Source of the DNA: Tubulanus polymorphus
Taxonomy: Eukaryota; Nemertea; Palaeonemertea; Tubulaniformes; Tubulanidae
Direction of reading: 5' to 3'
NCBI RefSeq assembly: GCF_964204645.1
Contig: NC_134025.1
Location: 9,863,001-9,927,000 of the forward strand
DNA: 64,000 nt
Every line of letters begins with the position of its first letter. Position 1 is the stretch's first letter. Shown piece after piece: positions 48,692 to 63,627 of this stretch. The notes under the pieces are model-generated. The model had not been told where the DNA came from. It did no database searches and was given only the letters and a program-made list of their open reading frames with translations. The position numbers and the translations under genes were made by a program.

Positions 48692-51600
48692 TTTATCCAT
48701 CAATTCTCAATGCGCAATAAATTTCGATATTCCCGCGCGTCGGAGTCACTGTTCACCCACGCGCATGATAGCAGATAACTCTTGGTTCTGTATAGCATTG
48801 GGCACATACCGGTAGTGACCATTTGGGTGCATCTAAAAGTGTGAATCAGTTTTACATGTAGAACATTTCTAGGTGCGTCGCAATAATAACTATACAAAAT
48901 AATGTAAAGTGAATTGAAAAAGATATGATGAAATAATGTGATTAAACTTTAATGAGAACTATCATTTCGCATTGAACGAAGATCTTTGTCGTTTACAAAA
49001 CAGGAGCCTCGGGATTGTCATGTTCTGATAAGAGTTGTTTTTCTTATCATGAAGTTAGCGCCTATAATACTGCGGTCTACAATGTGGCCCTTTTACCTTG
49101 ATAATTCAATCAAATTTCAAATCTACTTTTGTTGTGGCAACATTCTCCAACAGGCCTCGTAGCTAATTTTTGTCCATGCATGAAAAAACAAAACTATCAT
49201 GTCTGAAAGCGAAACGATGACACCCGCAATCCTTCAGCTAGCGCTCACGCGAGTAGTACCGGTACTTGAATTCCACTGAAAATTGAAGAATCGACGTTGA
49301 AATTATAACCATTCTGTATCTACTAACATCAACTAACGCTATGCCCTGAAGATTGCCTCCAGTTGACGGACCTTTTGGCTTATTGGGTTATGAAATTGGT
49401 AATTGTTAATTGCACAGTTTGAAATACAGATCGAATCAAACAACAAGATTTGATGGATCTTTCATTTTGTAAATTGAACCTCGCAGCACTATCGACTGAG
49501 GTTTTACTGCGCCGAACAGGGACGCATGATGTAGTGCGATCGTTGGGGCAAAAGGAGACCATATTGGTTTCGTTTCCGCAGCCGATGGTGTTGCATTTTT
49601 AAGAGTAATGTATTCCCAAATGGTATAATTTCCGCCCTTTAATTCATCAAAGGATCAAAGGCGTATTTGCCCCAAGTATCGGTGCTTTTTTTGCTGCACT
49701 TACAGATGGCTCCCCGTCGAGGGGCTGTGTTTGGAATAATAATTCAGCTATAGCAGCAGTGGTTAAACGGGACCGAAAACGTGTCATCGACACCACCAAA
49801 CATTGAAAGCCTACACGGCTGGATGACCGGCGAACGCTAAAAGCGTTGTAGAGTTTCATTTCGGAACAAAAATCCAGCCGTAAAATAGTTGTAAATTCAT
49901 TGTACCTTTTCAATGTCGCGGGTTTTTATTCGATAGAACGCGTGCGCTTTGAGACCCTAGTGCACTTATGGCGCCATTCAATTACGCATTGAGAAGCTGA
50001 AAAGCGTCTTGGTTGGAGATCTCATATTTTCGTCAAAAGCAATCATAACTATATCGTAGAATGTGCGAAGAACCGGATATTTCCGTCATATGCTGTGGTG
50101 TAATATTACACTGCAGTGCTTGATCACCGAGGATACGGTAGTCATGAGCCATCTGGAATTTTTCTACTATTTCACCTGGTTTTCAGTAAACCAAAACAAG
50201 CTTAGATATATTGAGTTGAAGTTTGCCTAACCTTAAGTAAACGGACGAGAATCCACAGTCCCATATAGATGCACGAAGCTAACACTGGGAAGAAGATCAT
50301 ATCAATTAATATTTTCTTGCAGCCTTTTGTTATGTTTTCTTTTCAAATTTCATCGAATCTCGGGCGAGAACCGATGTTTTCTTCGATTCTCATGCGAATA
50401 TTAGCAAAGACAGTCAGCTGCATATGAAAAGCTAAATTATTATGAAGATATTGGCCCCATCATACGGCAATTGTGAGTCCAATTTGAACATATCGCTTTG
50501 AGCGATTGCAAACTGAATGGTATTTTAACACGTATGATGAATTCTATTTCAAAAGAACTCGGCGGTATCCGAGGCCGTGAAGAGTTCGGGACATGACAGA
50601 AAACATTTTGAGAAAGAAATGTATTTCAACTTTTTTTCTCCGTCAATAACGAAATGCCCCTGGCAGCGATACCATGGGAGTAGTTGTGTGTCCGATTGAG
50701 AAATAGGTTTGTCGTAGGGTTCTGCATTCAGTAACGCGATACTGTGAGATTCATACCCAGAACTTATTTGACATTTAGTCAGGGAAAGTAGATATCGAGT
50801 CAGGTGCGCAGTATCAAAGCTGCCGATCTCCCTATCCTCGAGATCATGGGTTATATTCTTACAACGGCGTCGCGCGTAAATCACACGAATGGGCCAGAAA
50901 TTAGTAAATTTCTATTCTGTTTTTGTTTCACTTGCCATCGGTCGGTGGCCACCTGCGACGAGAAATAATTGCAATGATGGCGCGTGATTTATGATCCCTT
51001 AGCATTGCACAATGTGGTCCTGCAACTTTCCGGCAGATTCCCCCGTGTTACGTGGTTTTTCGTCATGCTGAATTAAGACAGAATCAAGCGCTAGAACAGA
51101 TGTAAGCACAATAGACAGTTTTGGAACATTAAATTCAAATTCACGTCGCTTTGAACTTATGCAACTTTCGATGTTATCTCATCACTTGATGGATGCGAAA
51201 GTGTTGGTGGACGTGGCCGTGGCCTAGCTATACAAGCGATGAAGCTGCTCTTCTGAAATGAAGAGGTTGCTAAAAACCGATGGTCGCGTCCGATTACCAG
51301 CAGCCATTGTCAACCCGACACGTGCTCGGTGCTTCGTCGTGGTAAATATGCTCAATAGTTTTTGATTAATAATACATTTCGAGTCTTAAGTGCTCTTAGA
51401 ATATCCTCCACATTCCACCTGAGGTGTGGGCGATTTGATCGTCTAAGTGGTCTTACTTCTGGACCCCCTGCCATTTGCTCACATGAAAATTAAGCCACAT
51501 TTCTTTCGCGAGTTTGTAATGGGTGCTTTTGGTGCTTATGGTAATTTTTCTTACACCTTACCACCGGATCGGTTGGGGCCGCTTTTTTCCACCGCAAACA

Positions 51601-54600
51601 AGCGTCGGTGGCTCGTGCATTTCCGCCATGTTGGCTTCTGTTGTCCGATTCTCCACGCAGTCGCTAATAACAGATGAAAAACCTTTTGTCACTTGCGCTT
51701 CTTAACTGTTGGCGGCGCGCGTGTGTGTCCATGGTTATGCTTGGATCCCCGGGTCTTTCACGCGATGGTGCCATTTTTGTCATTTTACAAGACATCCTCG
51801 CGAGACCGTCGAAACATCGTCAACGGCCTAGTGACCAAAACAATTCTCATTTGAACTGATCACGGCCAGAACAGTTGGGGTGCTCTTCTTTTTCTGGTAA
51901 AAGTCTGCCCAATTATTATGATTATTTAGCAAATAGCTCGGAGCCCCTTTCACATGATAGTCACATAAGTTCGTCGCCACACTTAAGATTCTCATCCCCT
52001 GTGTGGATAGTGAAGCATGCATGTGAACGCGTAAAATTTTGTTTTTAAACAGTTTTGTATATTGAGATATTGAGTACCGTTCATCGGCGATGGCAACACA
52101 CCACCTGGGGCAGTAGCAAACGTGACCGATAAATACACGCTGCGAAATCAGAGAATGTGACAAAATGGAGGCTGATATCGCCATTTATTTTCATAATATG
52201 TTCTCCAATGACACACGACCTCCTGGCAAAGTTTATCGGCCGAAATATCCGCGGATGAAATGATCTAAAAACGAACATATGATTGAAAAAAGTGAAGATG
52301 AACTGATTGTATTCGGGGGTCATCGATCTAAGTCGCATCATCTGACCCAATTAATCAAATCTTCTGACAAGCGCCATTGTGACCGATTGCGCAGCAAGTC
52401 GGGCGATAACGTGCGGGTGTCCTCTAGCCAGATGGGGAAGGCCTTAACCAAGCTGATCTCTATCTGGGTAAAATAGTCCCGACTGATTTTAATCTTTTTA
52501 CCTAAAGAGTCGGATGATTCGCTTTCGTGATGAAATAGATACCATTGTCCCGCTTCTACAGAAGTTAATGTGTGGCGATGGTTTGATCGTCGGTCGTGAA
52601 ATGCTGCCGTCCATCCGGATCTAGCCCAGTTATCTAAACTGCAGGTCTTATTCGGGTGACTTTTCTGAATACGTGCACAGAACTACTGCTGCAGCAGCAG
52701 CAGCGTGATCTCCCCTTATACGATGCGGGGGGCTAAGAACTAATCGGTCTTAATTCGAGGCCCGATTTATCAACGTCTACTACAGCAATTCAGAACGCAT
52801 GATTTACGTTGGTCAATCGATGGAACACGTCAAACATCCCAAATCAGACACGCATGGGACCCACGACCTCTTCAAATACAACCGCAACAAAGCCAGATTA
52901 CCGATGCGATCGGGTGCTGTACGAGCACAACATTTGGCGCCTTTGTTGGCTTAGAAAATATCACCATTTTCTCAAAATGGCTCACCGTGTTTTTGCAACT
53001 TTTGTTCCGCAGAAACACCACGATGCATAAGGAATGTTGTATCCAAAATTGCTGTGAGCCTGTAATCAGAGATTATAATATGGCCTTTGTCCTTTCTTGG
53101 AGGGATGAAAAAGGATCGTGCTTATGTGCTTCTAATACCACATCGCGGTTGACCGCGTGAATATTCAGAATTCCGCCAAAATCCAGCATACCGGACACTT
53201 GTTCATAATCCGCCTGTGAATTCTGTAAGAATTGTGATTTATTTATTCACTTATCATACTAACTTCGCTTTTCTAGCGTTCCGTTGTAACACGCGCAAAT
53301 AACAAATATTTCTCAAAGATGGATATGACTTATTCAGGTCAGTTGTCCTTGTATCCCGGGCATCGTTTTGCGTTGAAAAATTGTGTGCAGCGCCGTTGTC
53401 AAATCTGCAAAAGATGAGAAACAACGCATTAAGATGATAAACGATTATGGGACGTCACCTGGCAAACTGAAATAATGAAAATCGGATTGTGAAAAATAAA
53501 ACGACAAATTGCCGGTTCGTCCACTAATTTGGCTAATAGTGCAGCATGAAAGCTGCAGATAGATCTATGACGACATCTAAATTGATAGGGTAAATGTTGA
53601 ATTTCATTGCTTTTAGGGGTTTTTGTGTTTTACGCCTTTTTCTATGCAGAAGCTATAAATAATGTTAAGATATTGCCGCAGAGCCATTAAAATGTCTCTA
53701 TTTGCCTAAGGTCGATACTAAATTGGGGAAACACCAACGCGACTCCTCATTAATACGTCGGGCCTGCAGGTTTTTATATCTTTTTTTTCGAAATTCAATC
53801 TATTTTAACAAAGATAAATGTTCGTGAATTAGTACCGAGGCACATTTTGACCATGTAGACAATACGTTGTATTCACTATATACACCGCTTACACTAGCCA
53901 AAATTGTCAAAATCCATGCAAAGACCCATATAATATGAATAAAACACGCATCGCAAATGTTTTTAGAAAAGCAGAAAAAATCACCCAACAATGCAGGACA
54001 AAATGTAGCCTGAAAAATGGCGGCAAGCATCTGTAAAATTGTCATAAATGCTTCGTCATAAATCAGTTGGTCGTCCGGTCGAGTGGTTAGGGTCTTCGGT
54101 TTTCACATTCACAGACGACACCATCAAATCTTTTCATTTATGTTTAAGCTACTCTTATTTGCCTTCGTTATAGAAGATGTGTCCTCGACATTAATCCTTT
54201 TTGTTTTTTGCCAACCCGTTACCCCGAAAGGGTAATTTCGTACGCATGATAAGCGCTAAATTGAGTCCACTGCACACCTGGCGAAAAATGCACTCAACAA
54301 AGAAACTGTGCCAAGCGTGTACATGACCATATTCACTATCTATGCAGCATTTATAAGCGCCTTTCCGTCATCCTGGCCATAAAGAAAGAATTCCCCTGTT
54401 CCTTTTACTATACTCCATCGCAAAAAGTTCAGAATGAGGGTCTTGCGAGGTGAAAATTATGTTTGAATTGATTCTAGTAGTACAGAAAATACTACAATAG
54501 ATCATGGACTGATGAGTCCATAAATAGATCAGCGGTTTTCTTTTCTGAAATTTATCAATTTGCTATGCCACACTATTATCTGAGTTTTAGTAATGACTTC

Positions 54601-57600
54601 AATGCGCATTGGCGACGATGGCAGCACAGTGCTTTGAGTACCTCGAACACCTGAGCGAACTTTGTGGTGAAAATCATTAAACGCAATAGATATTTGGCGA
54701 ACGGCAAGGCGCGCTGGAAAAATCACCCAGACACGAGTCGAATTTGACGCAGCACGCTTTGCGTAAACGCATTTCTGGCCTCGTGTGTGGGGCCTTTATG
54801 GAGGTATAAAACATGAATTCTGAATACATAGCCTCAAGTGCACCCTCGATTAATTAGAATACCAATAAAGGGATGCAAGGCCCCAGACAACGTTAAGCAC
54901 CCAAATGCCTTATGCCAGTTCATCAAATTCTTTGTCGACCGTAATTAATTAAAATGATCCCTCATCGAACTGAAGGTCGTATATCAGTTCGGGAATTAAA
55001 GCCCCAATTCCGTATTGAAAAGATTCATAGGGATCGTCCCGTCTGCTTTTGAATTCTTTGAAAACTAATTTCTGCAAGGACGTCGTCGTCGTCGTTTCGC
55101 TGATTTACTATTTTTCTAATCGGAGACATATGGGACAATCATAAATATCTGGAAGATGCCCGCTCGTCTGCTGTCTTGTCTATACGACGCGCACGTGGTT
55201 TCGGCTGCCCAAACCTTTCCCCGAAGGTAAACCCCTGCTGCTTTGATTTTCTGTCCGTCTGTGACCATAAACCGTGGTAGATGGGATCGTAAGCTAACGA
55301 TCGTAGATCCTCTGATGAAAAGCCATTTCATACAAGTTGAGTTGCTCCATACGTTAGAACGAACCATCCACGTGCTTTTTTCATTATTGTCCATTGAAGC
55401 GAAAAACGATTGTCATTATCGTGCTATTTTCTAGCGACCGATTCAACGTAGCTTTGATTGATTAATCCGAGGCCAATATCCCTCTCTAACCATTGAATGG
55501 CCATGAATCGGTGATAATCAAGGTCTTCCGGTTGATTTCTGATTGGCCATTCGAAGGCTGTACGAACAGCGATGGGAGTTGTGATCGGATCATTGATTGG
55601 ATAAGAATCAGTTAGCTATAAAAAGAGATGCTGCATTCAAAGTTCAATTACTTATATCACACTTTAAGCTATTTTGTTCAATGGAAAACGGTCAAACAGC
55701 GTCCCTCTGTATTGAAGGAGTCTATGAGTGTTATGAAATACTTCCGACCTTTTCAACAAGAATAAAACAAAGCATGAAAAAAATGATCACAAAGCGAAGC
55801 ACCTACGTGAGTGCAACGTACTTCATAAACTTAACGATTGTCACGTCCGAGCTTCTGAAAAAACAAATTTGATTCTTAGAAAAAAAACTCAAACGCCGGG
55901 GGCATGACATGCTCCTCTTTTCAGAAAGATTTTCAATTTTCTATTGTTCTTGGCGAAGTCAAGTCATTAGTTTGTGCCATCTCCAATACCTTGCGTTACG
56001 AACACGCCTACGTGTTTCTTTGTGCATTCGCAGTCAACAATAAAAATCCAAAATACTTTCACCATCCGCATGTGCCGCTGGTGTCATCAACGTGGGTACA
56101 ATTGGCTTATCGACTGTTTTAAGTGAAACGCACTGAAGATATACGGCCATTCGATCCCTGTAGAATCATCGATGAGCTGTCAGGCTTATCGGGTTACAAG
56201 GCTCAATAGGACTCACTCGATTTTCGTTTTTTTTTTTTGGTCAAAGCAGTTAACATTGACAAAACATAATGGGAGCCAGATTGAATTACGGCATTCAGGG
56301 TATATACATGGCATTGTTATTGGCATTTATACATTGTTTGACAAGCTTGATGCATTTAAAGCAGTTTTGATGTGTAACATTGGTCATAGCAGGGCCGAAA
56401 TAAGCTTAGCCTTTACGATACTATAATCCCTGGTTATTTTAATCGGTAATCTTGCGCGAAGTCCACGAATCTATTCGTCTTGAACTTGCACTTCAAAGCG
56501 GCCGGATGAATGATACACATTTTAACGGTATCGATGTAGTTTTTATCTGCGGGATGAATTACCATAGCTGAAGCTTGAGTCAATTTTCGGTGAAAGATTT
56601 TTGATTTGCATTACAGCACTTCACCAGTTGTAAGTTGTTTTTGTAGTTTTTTTCGCCCTATTGAAACTCGATAAATCTGAAAAAGCCCGCGAGCCGGTCG
56701 TCTTAATAACGTCGTCACTGAATTCAATGCGTCACGTCGCGTGAGTGACATGGGTGCTCGCGGAACTGTTTAGATTTCAGCAGTCTCCCAGAAGATTCGA
56801 ATCATCCTATTGTTCTTTGCGTTGACACTGGATTGACTTGCCCCGTCGCGGCGTGTGATAGCCGAACCGACAGGCTATACGCTGCAGCGCGTTATACCTT
56901 TCAATTTAGACTTTTAAATGGACAGAATTTTAAATCCTAAGGCAAATTCGGGATATTTGTTCAGGTTTTGGTAGTTTTCGCTTTGTCTGCGGCGAAGATG
57001 TTGATGAAGACTGGCATTATATTGTTGCTATAGTTACTCTTACCGGGATTAGGACCGGGCCGGTCTTTTGTTACGAGGCGACTTCTTCGCCGCGCGGCAG
57101 GGTCCCGGGGAGTTTTTACAAAACAGCGCTTACAACGCAAAAATTTTAATTAGTCTCCGCCAATTCTTATAAGACGACGTGGTTTACGTGAGTCTGGGGA
57201 TAAATAACCGCTAATGGGTAGCCCACTGCGCAGCACGGTTTTTGGTTTGCTACGAAGCCTTAACCGGATTTAACAGTAGGATATTCAAACAAATCTTCCA
57301 ATTCCAAACGAATTCAAAGGTACATACTTCCTTAGACAATGATGGTTTTAAACGTTGGCTGCGGTTGGCTTTATCCCACCATCTGCCTATCAGAAGCTAA
57401 TCGCTAGACAGTGATGACCACTGTTAGTGCTGTGCTTGATGAGCGCGACCAATTACCGCGCACAACAGACGCATCCAGATATATCGACAGATTATCGTCG
57501 AAACATCGTCTAATAATTTGTGGGAACTCAATTTCTAAGGCCCCAGACGATGTCTTCACGACCTAATCCTATACACGGGGCCAGTCACCCGCATTAGCTT

Positions 57601-60600
57601 TCCCACGTTATCTTTGAACTCGCTTTGAATAACAGACTAAGCCATCGCGCTAGACTAAAAAAAATGCCTTCCTATATTTCAGACTCGTTTGTAGCAAGAT
57701 TTCCGCACAAAACACGTAGTCATTTATATCTATTTCGAATACGAACGCGGATGCTTGAGTCAATTTCAGATGTGACGACGATTTTAACGGTAATACATCA
57801 TCGCATAGCTGCCTTGTATATCAATCAGCAGCCGACGCCGTGTAGTGAAAGCCTTTGTTACAAAGACGCTCTTTAAAAATTTCGAATTTTTAAGAACGAG
57901 AAAAAAAATGTAAAGCTCAAAGACGTTCGGCTCGCTTGGCGAACTGTTTTTCCGTTGCGAAATTTAATCGAGGAGAACGATGTAAAGACCGAACGGAATG
58001 CGATTTCCGGTTTCGTGTCTCAAAATGGCGGAGTTCCGCTTTCCTGTATTTTATCGACTGGTTTATGTACAGATTTATCTTTCATTGGAAACTAATAGAA
58101 TCAGGTTTCGAAAAGTCTGGCATCGTCTGAAAGACAATGAAAATTAAATGACTATGTTTCGCTGTAATACGTTTGCGGCTTTGAACCTGCGCGAGCTCGA
58201 TAAACGGGTACCATTGCTCTACAAATTCTTTGAGAATTTCAAGGTTATTTCTATGAAATTATGTTTTCCACTCCACACTCCTAACTTCAATGTTCTATTT
58301 GCCAGGTAACGCATTATGTGCGAATAAGCTGTAGGAGTTTTGCGTACTACTAATTGCATTCGTAATTTTATATTGGATAATCCTATCCCGCAAAGGACCC
58401 TCTTGGTAACATAGTGCCGCTCGAAAACGTTTTAGAACGCGTGTACAGTTTTAAGCGAATAAAGTGAATTTTCCTAAGCAATCGCTTGAAAAGCCTTTCC
58501 CCGGGTGTTGCCGGGAGCTATATAGTCGACGATGCTGAGCCAAATCTTCGACGGGATCCGGTTTCACGCTGTCTGCAGCTTTTGCATTCTGATTAAAAGA
58601 AAGTTCGCAAAAAGCGGGTGTTTGCGCCGCTGAAGTGCGAAGATGGCACACTGGTCACAAACAACATGCAGGCCTTAACAACGCGTGCTACGAGCTCATT
58701 ATATCACGCGTGCCAAATAAAGCGCACATACTCAAAAGACATGCCGTTTATGAATACTTTATGGTTTGGCTGAACCGGTCCGGCGCACGCAATGATTTCT
58801 CCAAAATTCTCCCGGCAACCAGTTTAAACCGTTCGATCTATACATCTAATGAATGTGGTCATTCAACAACGGACGCGATTATATCATCACTTAATATACA
58901 CCATCAACACAATTGTGTCCCCCACAGAGTTTCATTTAACACGTATTAGCATGTTTCGTTTTTTGACGCCGTAAAAACCGTTACAATAATGCTCATACAT
59001 TGATACTTAATCGCGTTCCGCGTGAGTCGATGTGCATTACGCCATCGATATTGGCGTTTCAAAATAACTATTGCAATTGTGAATTGGGAGTTTATTGAAA
59101 TATATTTCATAACTCTAATTCTATTTTTGATAAGTTTTTGATTATTGCTTTTTGAGAGGCTGTGCTCTACGTTATCAATATATCGGCGCTAGACTAGTTG
59201 CCGGTCAATTCAATTCAATTATCAAATCCAAAATAACTTTATTGATCCTTAGTATAAAATGATTTATATCATGTCATTTATATAACAATACTAAGCAATA
59301 TATGTCTTATTTTTCAAGGCGTCTATAAACTTTCAAGTAAGCTTTCTCTTTTTCAATAGTTTTCACTCGCCGTCATCTACGTTTTTTTCCTAAACGGACG
59401 AACATTATACTAACAATGACTACGTCAAATCGCGCACAAATCATTCTCAACTCCTTAAGATGATCGCCGACAAAGATGTCCGAAACTGTTCTGGCACGAG
59501 GCTCCTGTTTGAGTCCAATTCATAAGCTGACTTCGACAAGATTGGATTTGTGCAATAAATTTTCATTTAATTGACATAGCGCGTTTAAGAAAACGACCGG
59601 ATTATCTATGGACGGTGTCGGCGATCTATGCGCATTAGCATCACCGGATTTGAACTGGCCACACGACACCTCGAGACTATTAGGGCAATTAAGATGATGG
59701 ACGGGGATTAGAAATAGTGATTATAATGGCCCCTCAAAGCGTAGAGATGGTTGGCATCCGGTAGTTGGCTGACGCATCAGGATCGCCATCATTGCTGGTT
59801 AAGAAGCTGCGAATCGTTACAGGTCGGAGATGTCATATCTCGAACGGAATGATTTAATAGTATAGTATTCATCATCGATACTGTAATATCAGTGACATTT
59901 TATTCGTGTCCACAACTGAGGTTCATCGTTAAGGCCTAGTTTGTGACAAACGTATATTTTTTCGCCCAATAAAAGTAGGTCAAAAAGAGCTACGCGTAAA
60001 TACGAAATGACCTGCGCAGCGGGCGACGACACCAAAGAAAATTGACAATCGGGTGTCGTGAAAAATGTAATTTTGCCACCGAAATGGATTTTGCATAGCA
60101 GATGTTCAATAACGCAACAGAAGCAATAAAAAAACTCAGTTCCCACAGCTGCATCGAGCTGTCCGCCTCACACTCGTGTTGCGTTGTAGACTCGCTGCCA
60201 GTTTAAGCATGGCACGTATAGATAAAAATACAATTTTACGTCGACGGAAGAAACGCCGAAAAATAGCAACCATATGGTCCTCTTCGCACTTCCAACCGGG
60301 CATACATACAACTAGATCATAATAGCCCTTGACGGCCAAAGAGTTTGACTGGAGGAACAGGTACCTGGGGAACTATACCCCGCCTACGCCCATGGCGGGA
60401 TCCGAGCACCAGGTGCAGACGAAGCCTGATACCCGAAACATCGAGATTTTTCCCTTTCTATGAATCTTTCATTTTTTTTTCTCTTGAAATAAAAGAATTA
60501 TGTGATAAAGAGAACTAGTTCACGGCAGAACGGGTACAAATTACGCGCGCATACAAAAGTTGCTTTAAGACATTTGACAAGCCCGTCTTGTACGAATGGA

Positions 60601-61700
60601 AAAAACGTTCGCTATTATTTGGATGAGGACTCTCTATCAAGAATCTGTGAGAAGATTTAAACGGGCCACATCATCTTTCTTCGTAGCCTGACCTGCACCT
60701 GTTCTGCTCGCCGAAGCTGACAATGGAGTAGTTCTTTTTTGATATTCCTAGCCGGGTAACGTGTCGATGGCTCTTCGGGTAGCTTTTCACGGCGTCGAGA
60801 TAGGCCTCATACATGTTTAATTACGAGCGATAAGAACTGTCACAAATCACCTTATCATAAGCGACCATCGCGTGAACGCCAATCACATATTTGCCTAACG
60901 CTCGGCTGCATCCGACTGAACCCTCTTGACACAACAAGGATCTCAATTAATAACCATAGTTAACCCGCAGATGAAGCTATCATAATTCAAGGAGCTGGAG
61001 ACAAACTACTTCGTAGTTTACGACGTGCACGCGCACCTGGTTGGCGAAATTTTGGCATAGCTACTAAAGACATAATCGAGAAGGCAACGACGCTAAATCC
61101 TTCGAGACTGATAGTTTGCATAATTCATGAATTTAAAATATTGCATCTAGAAATTGTAATTTGAAATGCAAACGTGGCAATTCTGTACTGTAAACGATGC
61201 ATAAGTTAGAATAATGCGGATGCAGAGATTAACACTTCCACCCTGGCTCAGGAGGACTATTTTTCATACATCATTATGTCAAAGATAGTGACAACGTAAT
61301 GCCCGCTGTCCAAATTTCACTGTCAAACAATGAACCCAGATCGAAGGTATTCACGCAGGAAATTAGTCATGTTCAAAAGAAAAAAACTATTCGCCTTAGA
61401 CGAGCAGCAGTGTCGTTTGATTGTTTTAGTGACTAGACGACAGAAAATATCGACGAGATAACGCGATGAATAGAGTGATGGACAACGTGCAGCGTAGCAT
61501 GAACGACAAGATAGTTTAACTACGTGTTACGACATCAGGATTCTGCTACAGTGATTTTCATTATCGCCTAGTTATCTCTAATGAGGAGCATCTCTATTCA
61601 TTTTACTTTCTTTATGTCTATCTATACATCAAGGAGAAGGGGTATATACAGCATTTCCAAAAAATGTGCCAAATCTGTTCGGCGCTGATACAATAGAAGT
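48692..61700. other. 13-kb stretch without a recognisable gene
   Basis: Composition is less AT-rich than the left part of the window, and frames stay open more often by chance. I found no domain, no reverse transcriptase or transposase motif and no supported exon chain. Locally notable are an open frame at 52744-53160, a CTG/CAG run at 52686-52703 and a GC-rich patch near 57.1 kb. It could be a long intron or decayed repeats. Confidence 0.4.
52686..52703. repeat. short CTG/CAG run
   Basis: CTGCTG followed by four CAG units, read directly; partly palindromic. Confidence 0.8.
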
Positions 61701-61819
61701 ATCTGCGTTGTCTGTCTTCTGCTTTTTATTGTCAGCTAGACAATGCAGCACCCTCGTACAAAACCCAAGGGTTCAACAAGCAAACATTCTGACATTTATT
61801 CTGAATTTACTTTCCATCG

Positions 61820-62264
61820 TGTCTAGGGCTCCGGTACGTTCGTTCGTGTGTCGTACGCGCGAGTCGAGCCGTCGTGCGGTTCGGATTCCATCCGAGAGAG
61901 TGAGAAGATGAGTGCGGAGAACAATGTTCACTCGGCCACAACAGACTGATCTTATGTCAACGACAGATGACAGTTGTCTGCGCTTCATGACGCAATCAAC
62001 GTTACGCGGGCAATTATACGCCGTCGGGAATTCGAACTTCATTATATTTCAAAAAAGTTTTCGCGAAAAGAAAGACAATTTCGCCTCCTTGAAATAAACG
62101 CCACTTCAATTAGACTTCGCGTATCGGTGAAAACAGATTGAGCAAACGGGATGCGCCTCGTGTTTCAGAACGGATGCGAGACTGTTGAGTCTATTGTGCC
62201 GGCGAAACCCAGAAATCCGTTTCGAAGCGAACACGGCGACCTGCCGACACGAAAAACCGATTGA
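61820..62264 (+). other. CpG-rich, exon-like region
   Basis: CpG-rich sequence with promoter-like character (about 61830-61910), followed by an ATG frame of 57 codons (from about 61924 to 62097) and a second ATG frame at 62151-62264 encoding 37 residues (MRLVFQNGCETVESIVPAKP...). In the latter, a TTTCAG at 62163-62168 could be a 3' splice site, the rest being an exon ending at TGA 62262-62264. Codon use looks real, but no family or partner exon is recognised. Confidence 0.25.
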
Positions 62265-63627
62265 AAAAACCTCGCCGACTTTATTTAATTACTCCAAATA
62301 GTTTCAAATCTTCGATGCCGATGAAAGGAACCATTATGTTACACAAAACACTATCATTCTAGCCGACTGATTACACGTGGTTATAAAGGATAATTGCCCT
62401 CTTAATAATTTTCCAAATAATTAGAGTCATGTTTTCAGTCTCATTGGTAACGTGAGGAGCCTGCTCTTCGTCTTTGTCAACTTGACGCTTCTTCTTTCAT
62501 AATTTCCAACTAGAGTCAAATATTGATTGAGTACCTAGAAACTATACCCACGGCAAGTTTCGATCGTAGGATGAACTGGTTTTGACCATGGACTTTAAGT
62601 CGAAGAACGAAAATGCTTTAGAGTCCATTTTTTTCAGCGGTCAAATGTATCTAAACATTCAATGAATTATCATTCGAAATTCGAAAAAGGACGTTTTTGC
62701 TATAAACCTGGATAAACAGATTCCCACTGCGTGAAGAATTCTGATCAGTAAACGGGTCTCGTGCTCGGCAGCGCCTATGTATATACCCCTCATATTCATT
62801 ATTACTACATCGATCCCTGAAATGACTGTAAAAACGCATACCCCCAATAAATAGAAAATATGTTATGTACACAAATTGTATAGAAATGGATGTGATAAAC
62901 ATCGATATAAGGTGCTAAGGTATTGCAGTGCCAATGAAAATCATTCTTCGCCATATCTGTGCGTATGAAAATGGTTATACGTTCATAAATTAGGTCTCTA
63001 ATCTACCGGCGTACAGCTCCATTCCCGAGAGCACGTCAACTCCGCTAAACGCACCAAAACCAGCTCGATGGCATATGGCCGGCACTTGAGAAAGATTCTC
63101 ATTACGATTTATTAGTAAATGGCACTCCAATATCGTTGATTTTTTTCCACAACGCCTGATTAATTCTAACGATATTAAAGTCTTCGGTTGGCGCTGTATT
63201 AGATTTTTGCGGCAGCTGCATACTTCGGTCGTTTAGATAACTACCCCGGGAGACGAACGACCCACGAGCGCGTTTCAATTCGTAAATTGTCTTGGAAAAC
63301 ATTTTGAGATTTAACGAAGTTGATTAGCTTCTGGTCAAGTGGGTGGCTCATTGCATGCCCCATTTTGCAATGATTTCCACCGAAATCAAGCGAACGACTT
63401 TGTAAAACTGTCATAATTACCTAAAGCTTTACCGTCTAAAGCTTACTGCTGTTGTTTCCTACACTTTTAGGACTTAAAACGATGAAAAGAAATTACGAAA
63501 GTAGAAGTTCGAAGCGCTCCTGAGTAATTTTCCAAATATATGATTCTTTAATTGAAGAATTTGGCAAAAATTAATCCGGACAATAACATTCATCATTCAG
63601 AAAGAAAATTGGAGCCATCTATCACAA
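62265..63627. other. no gene recognised
   Basis: AT-rich DNA with only short frames on both strands and no splice-supported exon that I can see. Confidence 0.4.

Noticed and set aside
49647-51677. Several 60-110 codon frames on both strands, considered as a possible integrated virus or transposon relic
   Set aside because: No conserved polymerase, capsid, integrase or transposase motif was seen and no terminal repeats bound the region.
54060-54125. A-box-like tRNA sequence (GGTCGAGTGGTTAGGG)
   Set aside because: No B box or closing stem follows, so it is at most a relic and may be chance.
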